This document shows positions 1-10,093 of a stretch of DNA of 64,000 bases, one piece after another. The translations under genes were made by a program, and so were the position numbers. Each line of letters opens with the position of its first letter. Within the stretch, counting starts at the first letter, position 1. Under the pieces are notes generated by a model. It saw only the letters and a list, made by a program, of their open reading frames with translations. It did not search any database and was not told where the DNA came from. Source of the stretch: Streptomyces sp. A0642 (GTDB lineage: Bacteria > Actinomycetota > Actinomycetes > Streptomycetales > Streptomycetaceae); assembly GCF_004795105.1 (NCBI RefSeq), contig NZ_SSBL01000016.1, positions 62,001 through 126,000 on the forward strand, given 5' to 3'.

Positions 1-402
1 GTCGAAGGCCGGGGCCTTGCGGTGGATCGGCCAGCGCTCGGTGATCTGCGCCTCGGCCTCCGGCTCGTTCAGGATCTGGCCGAGGGTGTTGAACACCTTG
101 CCCTTGGTGATGTCACCGACGGGGACGGTGATGCCCGCACCCGTGTCGGTCACCGGGGCCTGGCGGACCAGACCGTCGGTGGGCTGCATCGAGATCGCGC
201 GGACCACGCCGTCACCCAGGTGCTGGGCGACCTCGAGGGTCAGCGTCTTACGAGCGCCGGCCTCGGCCGGGTCGTCGACCTCGACGTGCAGGGCGTTGTA
301 GATCTCCGGCATCGCGTCGACGGGGAACTCCACGTCGACGACCGGGCCGATGACCCGGGCGACGCGGCCCGTGGCAGCGGCCGTCTCAACTGTCGTCGTC
401 AT
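1..402 (-). CDS. atpD: ATP synthase F1 beta subunit, N-terminal part (cut by window edge)
   Basis: This is the catalytic beta subunit of the F1 head. Only the first 134 codons are inside the window; the P-loop and the rest lie beyond position 1. The visible protein begins MTTTVETAAATGRVARVIGP and continues through the typical beta-barrel domain (VVDVEFP, EVAQHLGDG, VRAISMQPTDGL, PVGDVTKGKVFN). The ATG at 402 overlaps the TAA of atpG by one base, so the two are translationally coupled. It is the last visible gene of the atp operon; atpC would be expected beyond the edge. Confidence 0.97.
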   Translation of the reverse strand, partial: MTTTVETAAATGRVARVIGPVVDVEFPVDAMPEIYNALHVEVDDPAEAGARKTLTLEVAQHLGDGVVRAISMQPTDGLVRQAPVTDTGAGITVPVGDITKGKVFNTLGQILNEPEAEAQITERWPIHRKAPAFD

Positions 403-1319
403 TACTTGTCACTCCCCGCGGACGCGTCGGCCAGCGCACCTGCACCGCCGACGATCTCGCTGATTTCCTGGGTGATTTCGGCCTGGCGGGCCGCGTTGGC
501 AAGCCGGGAGAGGCTCTTGATCAGGTCCCCGGCGTTGTCGGTCGCCGACTTCATCGCGCGGCGGCGGGCGGCGTGCTCGGAAGCGGCCGCCTGCAGCAGT
601 GCGTTGTAGATACGGCTCTCGACGTAGCGCGGCAGGAGGGCGTCGAGGACGTCCTCCGCCGACGGCTCGAAGTCGAACAGCGGAAGGATCTCGTCCTTCG
701 CGCGGCTCTCCGTCGCGACCTCGTCGAGCGAGAGCGGCAGCATCCGGCCGTCGACCGCGTTCTGCGTCATCATCGACACGAACTCCGTGAAGACGATGTG
801 CAGCTCGTCGACGCCACCCTCGGCCGTGTCCTTGGTGATGGACTCGATCAAGGGCGCGGCGATCTTCTTGGCGTCCGCGTACTCCGGGCTGTCCGTGAAG
901 CCGGTCCACGACTCCACGACCTTGCGCTCGCGGAAGCCGTAGTAGGCGACACCCTTACGGCCGACGATGTACGTGTCGACCTCCTTGCCCTCGGCCGCCA
1001 GCCGCTCCCGCAGCTTCTCCGCGGCCTTGATGGCGTTGGAGGAGTAGCCGCCGGCCAGACCGCGGTCGCTCGTGAGGAGCAGGACCGCGGCCCGCACCGG
1101 GGCCTCGGCCTCGGTGGTGAGCGGGTGCTTGGTGTTGGAGCCGGTCGCCACCGCGGTCACCGCACGGGTGAGCTCGGTCGCGTACGGCATCGACGCCGCC
1201 ACCTTGCGCTGCGCCTTGACGATGCGCGAGGCGGCGATCATCTCCATCGCCTTGGTGATCTTCTTGGTCGCGGTGACGGCTTGGATGCGGCGCTTGTAAA
1301 CGCGAAGCTGAGCGCCCAT
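402..1319 (-). CDS. atpG: ATP synthase F1 gamma subunit
   Basis: This is the central rotor shaft that couples proton flow through Fo to catalysis in F1. The 305-residue product begins MGAQLRVYKRRIQAVTATKK, the standard gamma N-terminal helix, and ends with the matching C-terminal helix (RRRAMKSATDNAGDLI, then RQAEITQEISEIVGGAGAL). Length is normal for actinobacteria. It starts 3 nt after the stop of atpA and its stop overlaps the atpD start, so it sits in an uninterrupted atp transcription unit. Confidence 0.98.
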   Translation of the reverse strand: MGAQLRVYKRRIQAVTATKKITKAMEMIAASRIVKAQRKVAASMPYATELTRAVTAVATGSNTKHPLTTEAEAPVRAAVLLLTSDRGLAGGYSSNAIKAAEKLRERLAAEGKEVDTYIVGRKGVAYYGFRERKVVESWTGFTDSPEYADAKKIAAPLIESITKDTAEGGVDELHIVFTEFVSMMTQNAVDGRMLPLSLDEVATESRAKDEILPLFDFEPSAEDVLDALLPRYVESRIYNALLQAAASEHAARRRAMKSATDNAGDLIKSLSRLANAARQAEITQEISEIVGGAGALADASAGSDK

Positions 1320-1322
1320 CGA

Positions 1323-2894
1323 TCAGCCCTCGCCCAGGAGCTTGCCGTCCGAGGTCTCGAACTGCTGCTTGAAGGCGGCGATCGCGTCGGCGATCGACTG
1401 CAGCGTGTCGTCGGACATCTTGCCGCCCTCGGCGATGCTGGTCAGGAGGTCCTTGCGCTCGCGGCGCAGGTACTCCAGCAGCTCGCTCTCGAAGCGACGG
1501 ATGTCCTCGACCGGGACGTCGTCCATCTTGCCCGTGGTGCCGGCCCAGACGGAGACGACCTGCTCCTCCATCGGGAACGGGGCGTACTGGGGCTGCTTCA
1601 GCAGTTCGACCATGCGCTTACCGCGCTCCAGCGACGCCTTGGAGGCCGCGTCCAGGTCGGAACCGAAGGCGGCGAACGCCTCCAGCTCACGGAACTGGGC
1701 GAGGTCCACGCGCAGACGGCCGGAGACCTGCTTCATGGCCTTGTGCTGGGCGGAGCCACCGACGCGGGAGACCGAGATACCGACGTTGAGCGCCGGACGC
1801 TGACCCGCGTTGAACAGGTCGGACTCCAGGAAGCACTGGCCGTCGGTGATGGAGATGACGTTGGTCGGAATGAACGCCGACACGTCGTTCGCCTTGGTCT
1901 CGACGATCGGGAGGCCCGTCATCGAACCGGCGCCCATGTCGTCGGAGAGCTTGGCGCAGCGCTCCAGCAGACGCGAGTGCAGGTAGAAGACGTCGCCCGG
2001 GTAGGCCTCACGGCCCGGCGGACGGCGCAGCAGAAGCGACACGGCGCGGTAGGCGTCGGCCTGCTTCGAGAGGTCGTCGAAGATGATGAGGACGTGCTTG
2101 CCGTCGTACATCCAGTGCTGGCCGATGGCCGAACCGGTGTACGGCGCCAGGTACTTGAAGCCGGCCGGGTCGGACGCCGGGGCGGCGACGATGGTCGTGT
2201 ACTCGAGCGCGCCGGCCTCTTCCAGGGCACCTCGCACGGAGGCGATGGTGGAGCCCTTCTGACCGATGGCGACGTAGATGCAGCGCACCTGCTTGTTCAC
2301 GTCGCCCGAGCGCCAGTTGTCGCGCTGGTTGATGATCGTGTCGACGGCCAGCGCGGTCTTACCCGTCTGACGGTCGCCGATGATCAGCTGACGCTGGCCG
2401 CGGCCGATCGGCACCATGGCGTCGACGGCCTTGTAGCCGGTCTGCATCGGCTCGTGCACCGACTTGCGGACCATGACGCCAGGGGCCTGCAGTTCGAGGG
2501 CGCGACGACCTTCGGTCGCGATCTCGCCGAGGCCGTCGATCGGGTTGCCGAGCGGGTCGACGACGCGGCCGAGGTAACCCTCGCCGACGCCGACGGAGAG
2601 CACCTCACCGGTGCGCTGCACCGGCTGGCCCTCCTCGATTCCGCTGAACTCGCCGAGGACGATCGCACCGATCTCGCGCTCTTCGAGGTTGAGGGCGAGA
2701 CCGAGGGTTCCGTCCTCGAACTTCAGCAGTTCGTTCGCCATGGCGGAGGGCAGGCCCTCCACCTTTGCGATGCCGTCGCCGGCAACGCTGACCGTTCCGA
2801 CCTCCTCGCGCGAGGCCGCGTCCGGCTGGTACGACTGGACAAAGTTCTCCAGTGCGTCCCGGATCTCCTCCGGCCGGATCGTGAGCTCCGCCAT
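1323..2894 (-). CDS. atpA: ATP synthase F1 alpha subunit
   Basis: This is the nucleotide-binding regulatory alpha subunit of F1. The frame stays open upstream, but MAELTIRPEEI at 2894 is the family N-terminus, preceded by an AGGGAA-type ribosome site; the product is then 523 aa. Visible landmarks are the P-loop GDRQTGKT near residue 170, the catalytic-interface segment SMTGLPIVETKANDVSAFIPTNVISITDGQ, and VGGSAQHKAMKQVSG. The 141-nt gap to atpH upstream carries no gene. Confidence 0.98.
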   Translation of the reverse strand: MAELTIRPEEIRDALENFVQSYQPDAASREEVGTVSVAGDGIAKVEGLPSAMANELLKFEDGTLGLALNLEEREIGAIVLGEFSGIEEGQPVQRTGEVLSVGVGEGYLGRVVDPLGNPIDGLGEIATEGRRALELQAPGVMVRKSVHEPMQTGYKAVDAMVPIGRGQRQLIIGDRQTGKTALAVDTIINQRDNWRSGDVNKQVRCIYVAIGQKGSTIASVRGALEEAGALEYTTIVAAPASDPAGFKYLAPYTGSAIGQHWMYDGKHVLIIFDDLSKQADAYRAVSLLLRRPPGREAYPGDVFYLHSRLLERCAKLSDDMGAGSMTGLPIVETKANDVSAFIPTNVISITDGQCFLESDLFNAGQRPALNVGISVSRVGGSAQHKAMKQVSGRLRVDLAQFRELEAFAAFGSDLDAASKASLERGKRMVELLKQPQYAPFPMEEQVVSVWAGTTGKMDDVPVEDIRRFESELLEYLRRERKDLLTSIAEGGKMSDDTLQSIADAIAAFKQQFETSDGKLLGEG

Positions 2895-3035
2895 CTGGGT
2901 TCCCTGCTCTCCTTGTTGGGCCCGAAGTTTCTTAAGGGGGTCTGGGGGCCGACCCCCAGGAATCTTCTGCAATTTCTGCACGGCCCAACCGGGCCGCTGG
3001 TCTTGCTCTGGTTCTGTTGGGTACGTCGCGCTGCG

Positions 3036-3851
3036 TCAGCCGGCCATGCGACGGGTCGCCTCGTCGAGGCGCTCCGCGATGGTGCCGTTGATGACCTCGT
3101 CGCCGACCCGCACCGCGATCCCGCCGAGGACCTCGGGGTCCACGTCGAGGCTCAGGTGCATCTGCCGGCCGTAGATCTTCGCCAGGGCGGCGCCGAGGCG
3201 CTGCTTCTGGCGGTCACTGAGCGGCACGGCCGAGGTGACGACTGCGACCACGCGGTCCCGGCGGTCCGCGGCGAGCTTGGAGAGGGACTCGAGTCCCGCT
3301 TCCAGGCTACGTCCCCGGGGCTGGGTGACAAGCCGCACGACGATGCGCTCGGTGGTGGGCCGCGCCTTTCCGCCGAGCAGGCTGCGGAGCAGCTCGCCCT
3401 TGGCGGCGGCGGACGCGGTCCGGCTGGTCAGCGCGGAGCGCAGCTCGGTGTCCGAGGCCACGATCCGGCCGAACCGGAACAGCTCGTCCTCGACGTCGTC
3501 GAGGTCTCCGCTGCGCTGGGCGGCGGTGAGGTCGGCGGTGTTCGCCAGCTCCTCGACCGAGTCGACCAGGTCACGCGACTGCGACCAGCGCGAGCGGACC
3601 ATGCCGGAGACCAGGTCGACGGCTTCGCCGCCCACCTGACCGCGCAGCAGCCGCCCGGCCAGCTCGGCCCTGGCCTCGCCGGCCTGCGCCGGGTCGGTCA
3701 GGACCCGGCGCAGCGACACCTCGCGGTGCAGCAGCGCCGTGACGCCGGCCAGGTCCTCGGCGAGCTTCGCCGCGTCGACCGACGTGTTGTCGGTCAGTGC
3801 GTCGAGGCGCTCGCGTGCGGCAGCCAGTGCCTCGCGGCTCGCGCTGTTCAT
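3036..3851 (-). CDS. atpH: ATP synthase F1 delta subunit (OSCP-type)
   Basis: This subunit is part of the peripheral stalk that holds F1 against rotor torque. The product is 271 aa, longer than the roughly 180 aa of E. coli delta; extended delta subunits are usual in actinobacteria. The C-terminal OSCP signature is clear (VVAVVTSAVPLSDRQKQRL, then LDVDPEVLGGIAVRVGDEVINGTIAERL). Its ATG overlaps the atpF stop by 4 nt, an ATGA-type coupling. Confidence 0.96.
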   Translation of the reverse strand: MNSASREALAAARERLDALTDNTSVDAAKLAEDLAGVTALLHREVSLRRVLTDPAQAGEARAELAGRLLRGQVGGEAVDLVSGMVRSRWSQSRDLVDSVEELANTADLTAAQRSGDLDDVEDELFRFGRIVASDTELRSALTSRTASAAAKGELLRSLLGGKARPTTERIVVRLVTQPRGRSLEAGLESLSKLAADRRDRVVAVVTSAVPLSDRQKQRLGAALAKIYGRQMHLSLDVDPEVLGGIAVRVGDEVINGTIAERLDEATRRMAG

Positions 3852-4393
3852 CGGACTGCCTCGGCCTTCGCCTCGAGCTCGTCGAGGAACCGGTCGACGG
3901 TGCCGCTCTGCCGGGCGTGGTCCTCGAGGGACTCGCCGACGAGCTTGCCGGCCAGGTCGGTGGCGAGCTTGCCCACGTCCTGGCGCAGCGCGGACGCCGC
4001 GGCCTTGCGGTCGGCCTCGATCTGGGCGTGGCCGGCAGCGACGATCTCCTCGCGCTGCCGCTGGCCCTCGGCCCTCATCTCCTGCAGGATCACGGCGCCC
4101 TGCTCCTGCGCCTCCTGGCGCAGACGAGCGGCTTCGTGGCGGGCCTCGGCGAGCTGAGCCTTGTACTGCTCAAGAACGCTCTGGGCCTCGGTCTGGGCCG
4201 CATCGGCCTTTTCGATACCGCCTTCGATGGCCTCGCGGCGCTCTTCCAGAACCTTGTTGATGTTCGGGAGGAGCTTCTTGGCGAGGAAGCCGAAGACGAT
4301 GACGAAAGCGATGAGGCCAATGACGAGCTCAGGGATCGGCGGGATGAGCGGGTTTTCCGCTTCCTCCGCCGCGAGCTGAACCAGGGGGTTCAC
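3848..4393 (-). CDS. atpF: ATP synthase Fo b subunit
   Basis: This is the membrane-anchored peripheral stalk subunit. It starts at a GTG with GGAAGG seven bases upstream. The 181-residue product has one N-terminal transmembrane helix (PELVIGLIAFVIVFGFLAKKLL, about residues 21-42) and then a long charged Ala/Glu/Arg-rich coiled-coil helix, as expected for b. It overlaps atpH by 4 nt. Confidence 0.97.
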   Translation of the reverse strand: MNPLVQLAAEEAENPLIPPIPELVIGLIAFVIVFGFLAKKLLPNINKVLEERREAIEGGIEKADAAQTEAQSVLEQYKAQLAEARHEAARLRQEAQEQGAVILQEMRAEGQRQREEIVAAGHAQIEADRKAAASALRQDVGKLATDLAGKLVGESLEDHARQSGTVDRFLDELEAKAEAVR

Positions 4394-4430
4394 GTCAGTG
4401 CCTTCCGTCGAATGGGCTGTTCGCGACCGG

Positions 4431-4679
4431 TCAGGAGGTCGGGTAGACGAACGGCATGACCAGACCGATCAGGGCGAGCGCCTCACAGAAGGCGAAGCCG
4501 AGGATCTGGTTGGCGCGGATGAGGCCGGCGGCCTCGGGCTGACGGGCCAGCGCCTGGGTGCCGTTACCGAAGATGATGCCGATGCCGACGCCGGGGCCGA
4601 TCGCGGCGAGGCCGTAACCGATCGAGCCGAGGTTGCCCTTGATTTCGACGCCGGCGGCGAGGGTCTGGAGAGCGGACAT
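4431..4679 (-). CDS. atpE: ATP synthase Fo c subunit (proton-translocating ring)
   Basis: This 82-residue two-helix hairpin forms the rotating c-ring. The Gly-rich first helix (about residues 18-40), the polar loop RQP at 46-48 and the second helix carrying the proton-binding carboxylate Glu66 (GFAFCEALALIGL) are all present. A Glu rather than Asp at this site is typical of actinobacteria. A GAAGGAAG ribosome site lies upstream of the ATG. Confidence 0.98.
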   Translation of the reverse strand: MSALQTLAAGVEIKGNLGSIGYGLAAIGPGVGIGIIFGNGTQALARQPEAAGLIRANQILGFAFCEALALIGLVMPFVYPTS

Positions 4680-4746
4680 GCCGGTTCTTCCTTCTCTTTC
4701 AATGTCCGGTGGGGGTTGGCCACCGGGTGCTTCAGGAGGGAGGTGC

Positions 4747-5568
4747 TCAGTGCCCCTTGGCGAGAGCGCCCTGGATGTAGCTGCAGGCCAGCAGCACGAA
4801 CACGTAGGCCTGGACAGCCTGGATGAAGAGCTCGAAGGCCGTCATCACGAGGACCATCACGAACGACACGCCCGCGTAGGCGATACCGATGCCGTTGAGC
4901 ATGTACCAGCTGGCGATCGTGAAGAGCAGCAGGAGCGTGTGGCCCGCGAACATGTTGGCGAAGAGTCGGACCGCGTGCGTGAACGGCCGGACCAGCAGGT
5001 TCGAGAACAACTCGATGGTCATCGAGAGCGGCAGGACCCCGCCGAGGCTCTTGTCGTAGCCCGTGAAGTTCTTGAAGGCTCCGACGAAACCGTGCTTCTT
5101 GAAGGTCAGGCTGACCCACAGGATGTAGACGATCCCGGCCAGAACGGCGGGGTACGAAATGATCGCCGTCACGGGGAACTGCGCGATCGGGATGATGGAC
5201 CAGAGGTTCATCATCCAGATGACGAAGAACAGCGAGACCATCAGCGGCACGTACTTCTCGCCGTCGCGCTTGCCGATCGTCTCGTAGACGATGCCGCGAC
5301 GGATGAAGTCGTAACCGGCCTCGGCGGTCATCTGGAGCTTGCCGGGCACCAACTTCGGCTTACGGAAGGCGGCCCAGAAGAAGCCGACGATGATGACCGA
5401 GCCGAGCAGGGCCAGCAGCATCGTCTTGTTGAAGTACACGTTGCTGTCCGCGTCGCCCCAGAGGGGCTCGAACAGGAACGAGTGCAGGCCGGGTGCCGGA
5501 AAGCCACAACCGTCGAAGAGGTGGCAGTCGGTCTCGAAGGCGAGCACCTGTGTCGGGTCAGCACTCAC
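4747..5568 (-). CDS. atpB: ATP synthase Fo a subunit
   Basis: This is the stator half-channel subunit next to the c-ring. I place the start at the GTG at 5568 (VSADPTQVLAFE) because AAGGAG sits six bases upstream; an ATG 36 nt further upstream has no ribosome site. The 273-residue product has about five membrane helices and contains the essential Arg helix (HAVRLFANMFAGH) and the final helix ELFIQAVQAYVFVLLACSYIQGAL. The 226 nt upstream, before atpI, contain no gene that I can see. Confidence 0.96.
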   Translation of the reverse strand: MSADPTQVLAFETDCHLFDGCGFPAPGLHSFLFEPLWGDADSNVYFNKTMLLALLGSVIIVGFFWAAFRKPKLVPGKLQMTAEAGYDFIRRGIVYETIGKRDGEKYVPLMVSLFFVIWMMNLWSIIPIAQFPVTAIISYPAVLAGIVYILWVSLTFKKHGFVGAFKNFTGYDKSLGGVLPLSMTIELFSNLLVRPFTHAVRLFANMFAGHTLLLLFTIASWYMLNGIGIAYAGVSFVMVLVMTAFELFIQAVQAYVFVLLACSYIQGALAKGH

Positions 5569-5794
5569 CGCGGGCTCCTTCAGCGTGGCGCATAGGTACG
5601 GCAACCTCGTTGTGTCGGCGCGGCGCGCAGCCGCGGTTCGGCACTGGACTGGTGTTTCGGATGTGTGGGCGGCAGTCAGGCATGTGAGCCTCGCGATCGG
5701 GCAGGCGTCAGCTCACATGCCCGCGCCCGCAGTGCCGCAGTTGGAACCGGACGATAGCAGGGTCCTGAACCCGCACTTATTCCGCCCCTACCCT

Positions 5795-6232
5795 TCACGC
5801 TCCGGACCCCGGATTCTTGGGCTTCTCGTCCTTGTCGGACTCGGGTTCCACGTAAAGGATCTTGGCCTTCATGTGCGCACGCGCCTGTGCGCCGATCCAT
5901 ACGAGGGTCGTCGCGACCAGAGTGATCGCGAAGGCCTTCGGGTTGAACAGCGAGGTGTTCTTGAATACGGCGACAAAGATGAACAGCAGCAGGAGTTGCG
6001 CCGTGTACAGCGCGAGTCCCATCGCCTGGAAGAGGTGAGGCATGGACCGGGCGGTCCGTTGCAGGACCATCAGTCCGATCCCCATGAAGAGGATGACCAC
6101 GATCGTCGCAACGATCGCGCCCAGGGCTCCCTTGCCGCCCGCGACGCCGCCGCTGATCGCGGCGGCGACCGCGCCTGCGACAGCGGTGGGTACGGCGGCC
6201 TGGAGGAGAGTCCGGACGTCGTTGGACGGCAT
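5795..6232 (-). CDS. atpI: AtpI-like membrane protein at the head of the atp operon
   Basis: This 145-aa protein has about four hydrophobic helices (AAVPTAVAGAVAAAI; GAIVATIVVILFMGIGLMVL; LALYTAQLLLLFIFVAVF; AFAITLVATTLVWIGA) and a charged, Lys/Glu-rich C-terminal tail. Its place as first gene before atpB identifies it as the actinobacterial counterpart of AtpI, which assists c-ring assembly or magnesium handling in other bacteria. The identification rests on position and topology more than on motifs. Confidence 0.8.
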   Translation of the reverse strand: MPSNDVRTLLQAAVPTAVAGAVAAAISGGVAGGKGALGAIVATIVVILFMGIGLMVLQRTARSMPHLFQAMGLALYTAQLLLLFIFVAVFKNTSLFNPKAFAITLVATTLVWIGAQARAHMKAKILYVEPESDKDEKPKNPGSGA

Positions 6233-6492
6233 GGCGGCAGCTCCGCTTACTGGGGGGTGGGCAGTGTGTCGTCATGGACGAGCGTAGGCCCGGTCCGAGT
6301 CGAAGCCTCGGGGCCAAAGGACCGTGCTACTCAGGTCCTTCGGCTCTGTCACCGGGTTCGTGAACGGTATCACAAACTATTTGATGAGGTCTTTACCTAG
6401 AAAGTGTGCTTGCTGTCACACGTGAGAGCTAATCAGCGCGTGTGAGCAAGACAACTCAACAGCTTGTCTGGTATTGCCCCTTGATGACCGAA
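6233..6492. promoter_or_regulatory. Leader and promoter region of the atp operon
   Basis: This is 260 nt without a gene, between the stop of the WecA-like gene and atpI. The segment from about 6355 to 6490 is markedly AT-rich for this genome (runs such as CACAAACTATTTGATG), as expected for the main atp promoter on the minus strand. A perfect 7-bp inverted repeat, TCACACG at 6416-6422 and CGTGTGA at 6439-6445, lies in it. I cannot fix a single -10/-35 pair. Confidence 0.45.
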
Positions 6493-7869
6493 TCAACGAC
6501 GCGTCGAATCAGCCTTGCGCCGATCCGCGAAGCGCGAACGGTGGCCGATCGCTGTCGCTCCGTTGACGCCGGACACTCCCGCGGCGATCGGGGCCTGCGG
6601 CGCGGGGTCGTGACCATTGTGCCCCATCTGATCATCCAGGGGCCCCTGTTGGCTCTCCAGCGCCTGCGAAGGGTCCACCTGGGACTCCGCCCCGCGGCGG
6701 CGCCGGCGGCGGTAGCGCGGCGGCACGAACCGCTCGGCCCAGCGCGGGGCCCGCGGGGTGAAGCGGGGCATCAGCAGCAGGATCAGGCCGAGCGCGCTCA
6801 GTCCCACGATCAGGAGCACGATCCACATCGACGTCGAGTGCACCGAGTAGCCGACGGCTCCGAAGGCGATCAGGGCCGACCAGAAGTACATGATCAGCAC
6901 CGACCGGCTGTGCGAATGGCCGATCTCCAGCAGCCGGTGGTGCAGATGGCCGCGGTCCGCGGCGAACGGCGACTGCCCGTTCCAGGTGCGCCGCACGATC
7001 GCCAGGACCAGGTCCGCCGCCGGGATGGCGATGATCGTCAGCGGCAGGAGCAGCGGGATGAAGACCGGCAGCATCGCGTGCGTCGCCTGCCGTTCGCTTC
7101 CCGCGAAGAGCTTCATCGCGTCCGGGTCGACCTGTCCCGTGACGGAGATCGCGCCGGCCGCGAGGACCAGACCGATCAGCATCGACCCGGAGTCGCCCAT
7201 GAAGATCCGCGCGGGGTGCATGTTGTGCGGCAGGAACCCGAGGCACATGCCCATCAGGATCGCCGTGAAGAGCGTCGCGGGGGCGGCCGCCTCGATCCCG
7301 TACCCGTACCAGAGCCGGTAGGTGTACAGGAACAGCGCGGCCGAGGCGATGCACACCATGCCGGCCGCCAGGCCGTCCAGACCGTCGACGAAGTTGACCG
7401 CGTTGATGGTGATGACGACGAGGGCGACCGTCAGCAGCGTGCCCTGCCACTGGGTGAGCGGGACCGTGCCGACACCCGGGATCGGCAGCCACAGGATCGT
7501 GAGGCCCTGGAGCACCATGACGGCGGCGGCGATCATCTGCCCGCCGAGCTTGATCAGGGCGTCGATCTCGAACTTGTCGTCCAGGACGCCGATCAGCCAG
7601 ATCAGGGCCGCCCCGGAGAGCAGCGCCCGCGGTTCGCTGGAGAGCTCGAAGACGCCGTCGAGGTTGGCCAGGTGATCGGCGACGATCAGCCCGGCGCACA
7701 GCCCGCCGAACATGGCGATGCCACCGAGCCTCGGTGTCGGTTCGCGGTGGACGTCGCGCGCACGGATCGCGGGCATCGCCCCCACCGCGATGGCGAACTT
7801 GCGCACCGGGCCGGTGAGCAGATACGTCACCGCTGCCGTGACACAGAGCGTCAGCAAGTAATCACGCAC
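6493..7869 (-). CDS. Polyprenyl-phosphate HexNAc-1-phosphate transferase (WecA/TagO/MraY superfamily)
   Basis: This integral membrane enzyme transfers a sugar-1-phosphate to undecaprenyl phosphate, the first step of teichoic acid or other cell-wall glycopolymer synthesis. Superfamily motifs occur in order: HREPTPRLGGIAMFGG, the metal-binding LDDKFEID, NAVNFVDGLDGLAAG, ARIFMGDSGSMLIG and the HLHHRL box. There are about ten hydrophobic helices and a charged, Arg-rich disordered tail. I prefer the GTG at 7869 (VRDYLLTL, GGGG upstream); a GTG at 7881 would add four residues but has no ribosome site. The sugar substrate cannot be read from sequence. Confidence 0.92.
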   Translation of the reverse strand: MRDYLLTLCVTAAVTYLLTGPVRKFAIAVGAMPAIRARDVHREPTPRLGGIAMFGGLCAGLIVADHLANLDGVFELSSEPRALLSGAALIWLIGVLDDKFEIDALIKLGGQMIAAAVMVLQGLTILWLPIPGVGTVPLTQWQGTLLTVALVVITINAVNFVDGLDGLAAGMVCIASAALFLYTYRLWYGYGIEAAAPATLFTAILMGMCLGFLPHNMHPARIFMGDSGSMLIGLVLAAGAISVTGQVDPDAMKLFAGSERQATHAMLPVFIPLLLPLTIIAIPAADLVLAIVRRTWNGQSPFAADRGHLHHRLLEIGHSHSRSVLIMYFWSALIAFGAVGYSVHSTSMWIVLLIVGLSALGLILLLMPRFTPRAPRWAERFVPPRYRRRRRRGAESQVDPSQALESQQGPLDDQMGHNGHDPAPQAPIAAGVSGVNGATAIGHRSRFADRRKADSTRR

Positions 7870-8023
7870 GGGCTGCCCCACAAATGTCGCCGGCCATCTC
7901 AGCCCACACCTTAGCCCGACCGGCGTGCCGGTCGGGCCTCACCAGGTCGGCCTCATGGTTGAGGACACGCAGGCCCTCCCGATGGTTGCAGCAGCTGCCG
8001 CCCATACGGACATGAGGGCCATT

Positions 8024-9283
<1,260 letters not shown>

Positions 9284-9451
9284 CGGGGGCTCCGGACCTG
9301 GGAAGGGGCGACGCCTGGGGGGTGACGTCAGCTCCAATGTAGGCCCGTGACGGGTCCGCTGCCCGCTCTCGTGGGCCGTGGCGCACCCGACCGGCCCAGG
9401 AGTCCCGGCCCCGGCCGATCGTCCGTCAGCGCGGGGCCGGTGGCTCCCCGC

Positions 9452-10093
9452 TCAGCGCGGCGCGGAGACGCCGGTCAGCGCGGTGACGACCGGGTCCAGG
9501 GCCTGGTTGATCTCGTCGCCGATGGACCGGAAGAAGGTGATGGGGGCGCCGTAGGGGTCGTAGACCTCGTCGGCCTCGGCGGTCGGGGCGAGCAGCCAGC
9601 CGCGCAGCGCCGCGGCGGCGCGGACCAGGGCGCGGGCGCGCTCGACGACGCCCTCGTCGCGCGCGTCGGGCAGCGTGGCGGGGTCTATCGCCCGGACCAG
9701 CCGGGTGAACTCCTTGAGCGTGAAGGTGCGCAGTCCGGCCGAGTGCCCCATCGAGATCACCTGCGCCCGGTGGTCACGGGTGGCGGTGAGCACCAGGTCG
9801 GCGCGGATCACGTGCTCGTCGAGCAGTTCCCGGCCGGTGAATCCGGTGGCGTCGGCGCCGAAGTCGGCGAGGACCACCTCCGCGTTGGCCTCCATCGGAG
9901 CACCCTCGTGCCCCCAGGTGCCGGCGCTCTCCACGATCAGCCCGCCCAGGAGCGGGTCGCCCAGGCGGTCCACGAGGGCATGCCGCGTCAGCCGCTCGGT
10001 GATCGGTGAGCGGCAGACGTTGCCGGTGCTGACGTGGAGGATGCGGAAGGTGTCGGTCCGCCCCGCTATGCCACGCCCCTCAGGGGCGGTCAA
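9452..10093 (-). CDS. Low-molecular-weight protein tyrosine phosphatase homologue, nucleophile replaced
   Basis: The 213-aa product has the LMW-PTP signature loop near its N-terminus and the general-acid motif DPYG near its C-terminus. The loop reads HVSTGNVCRSP, whereas active enzymes read VCxGNICRSP: the first Cys, the nucleophile, is Ser22 here, while Cys27-Arg28 remain. Start: a TTG at 10093 with GAGGTGG upstream, overlapping the stop of the Sua5 gene as TTGA. It is probably co-translated with the tRNA modification gene upstream. It could be a pseudo-phosphatase, or related to arsenate reductases of the same fold. Confidence 0.8.
   Translation of the reverse strand: MTAPEGRGIAGRTDTFRILHVSTGNVCRSPITERLTRHALVDRLGDPLLGGLIVESAGTWGHEGAPMEANAEVVLADFGADATGFTGRELLDEHVIRADLVLTATRDHRAQVISMGHSAGLRTFTLKEFTRLVRAIDPATLPDARDEGVVERARALVRAAAALRGWLLAPTAEADEVYDPYGAPITFFRSIGDEINQALDPVVTALTGVSAPR

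Noticed and set aside
573..4157. Long plus-strand open frame opposite the atp genes
   Set aside because: It is a mirror frame of atpG, atpA, atpH and part of atpF caused by GC-rich third positions; composition is Arg/Val/Leu/Asp-rich with no domain.
7870..7881. Upstream GTG start for the WecA-like gene
   Set aside because: No ribosome site precedes it; the GTG at 7869 is better placed, though the difference is only four residues.
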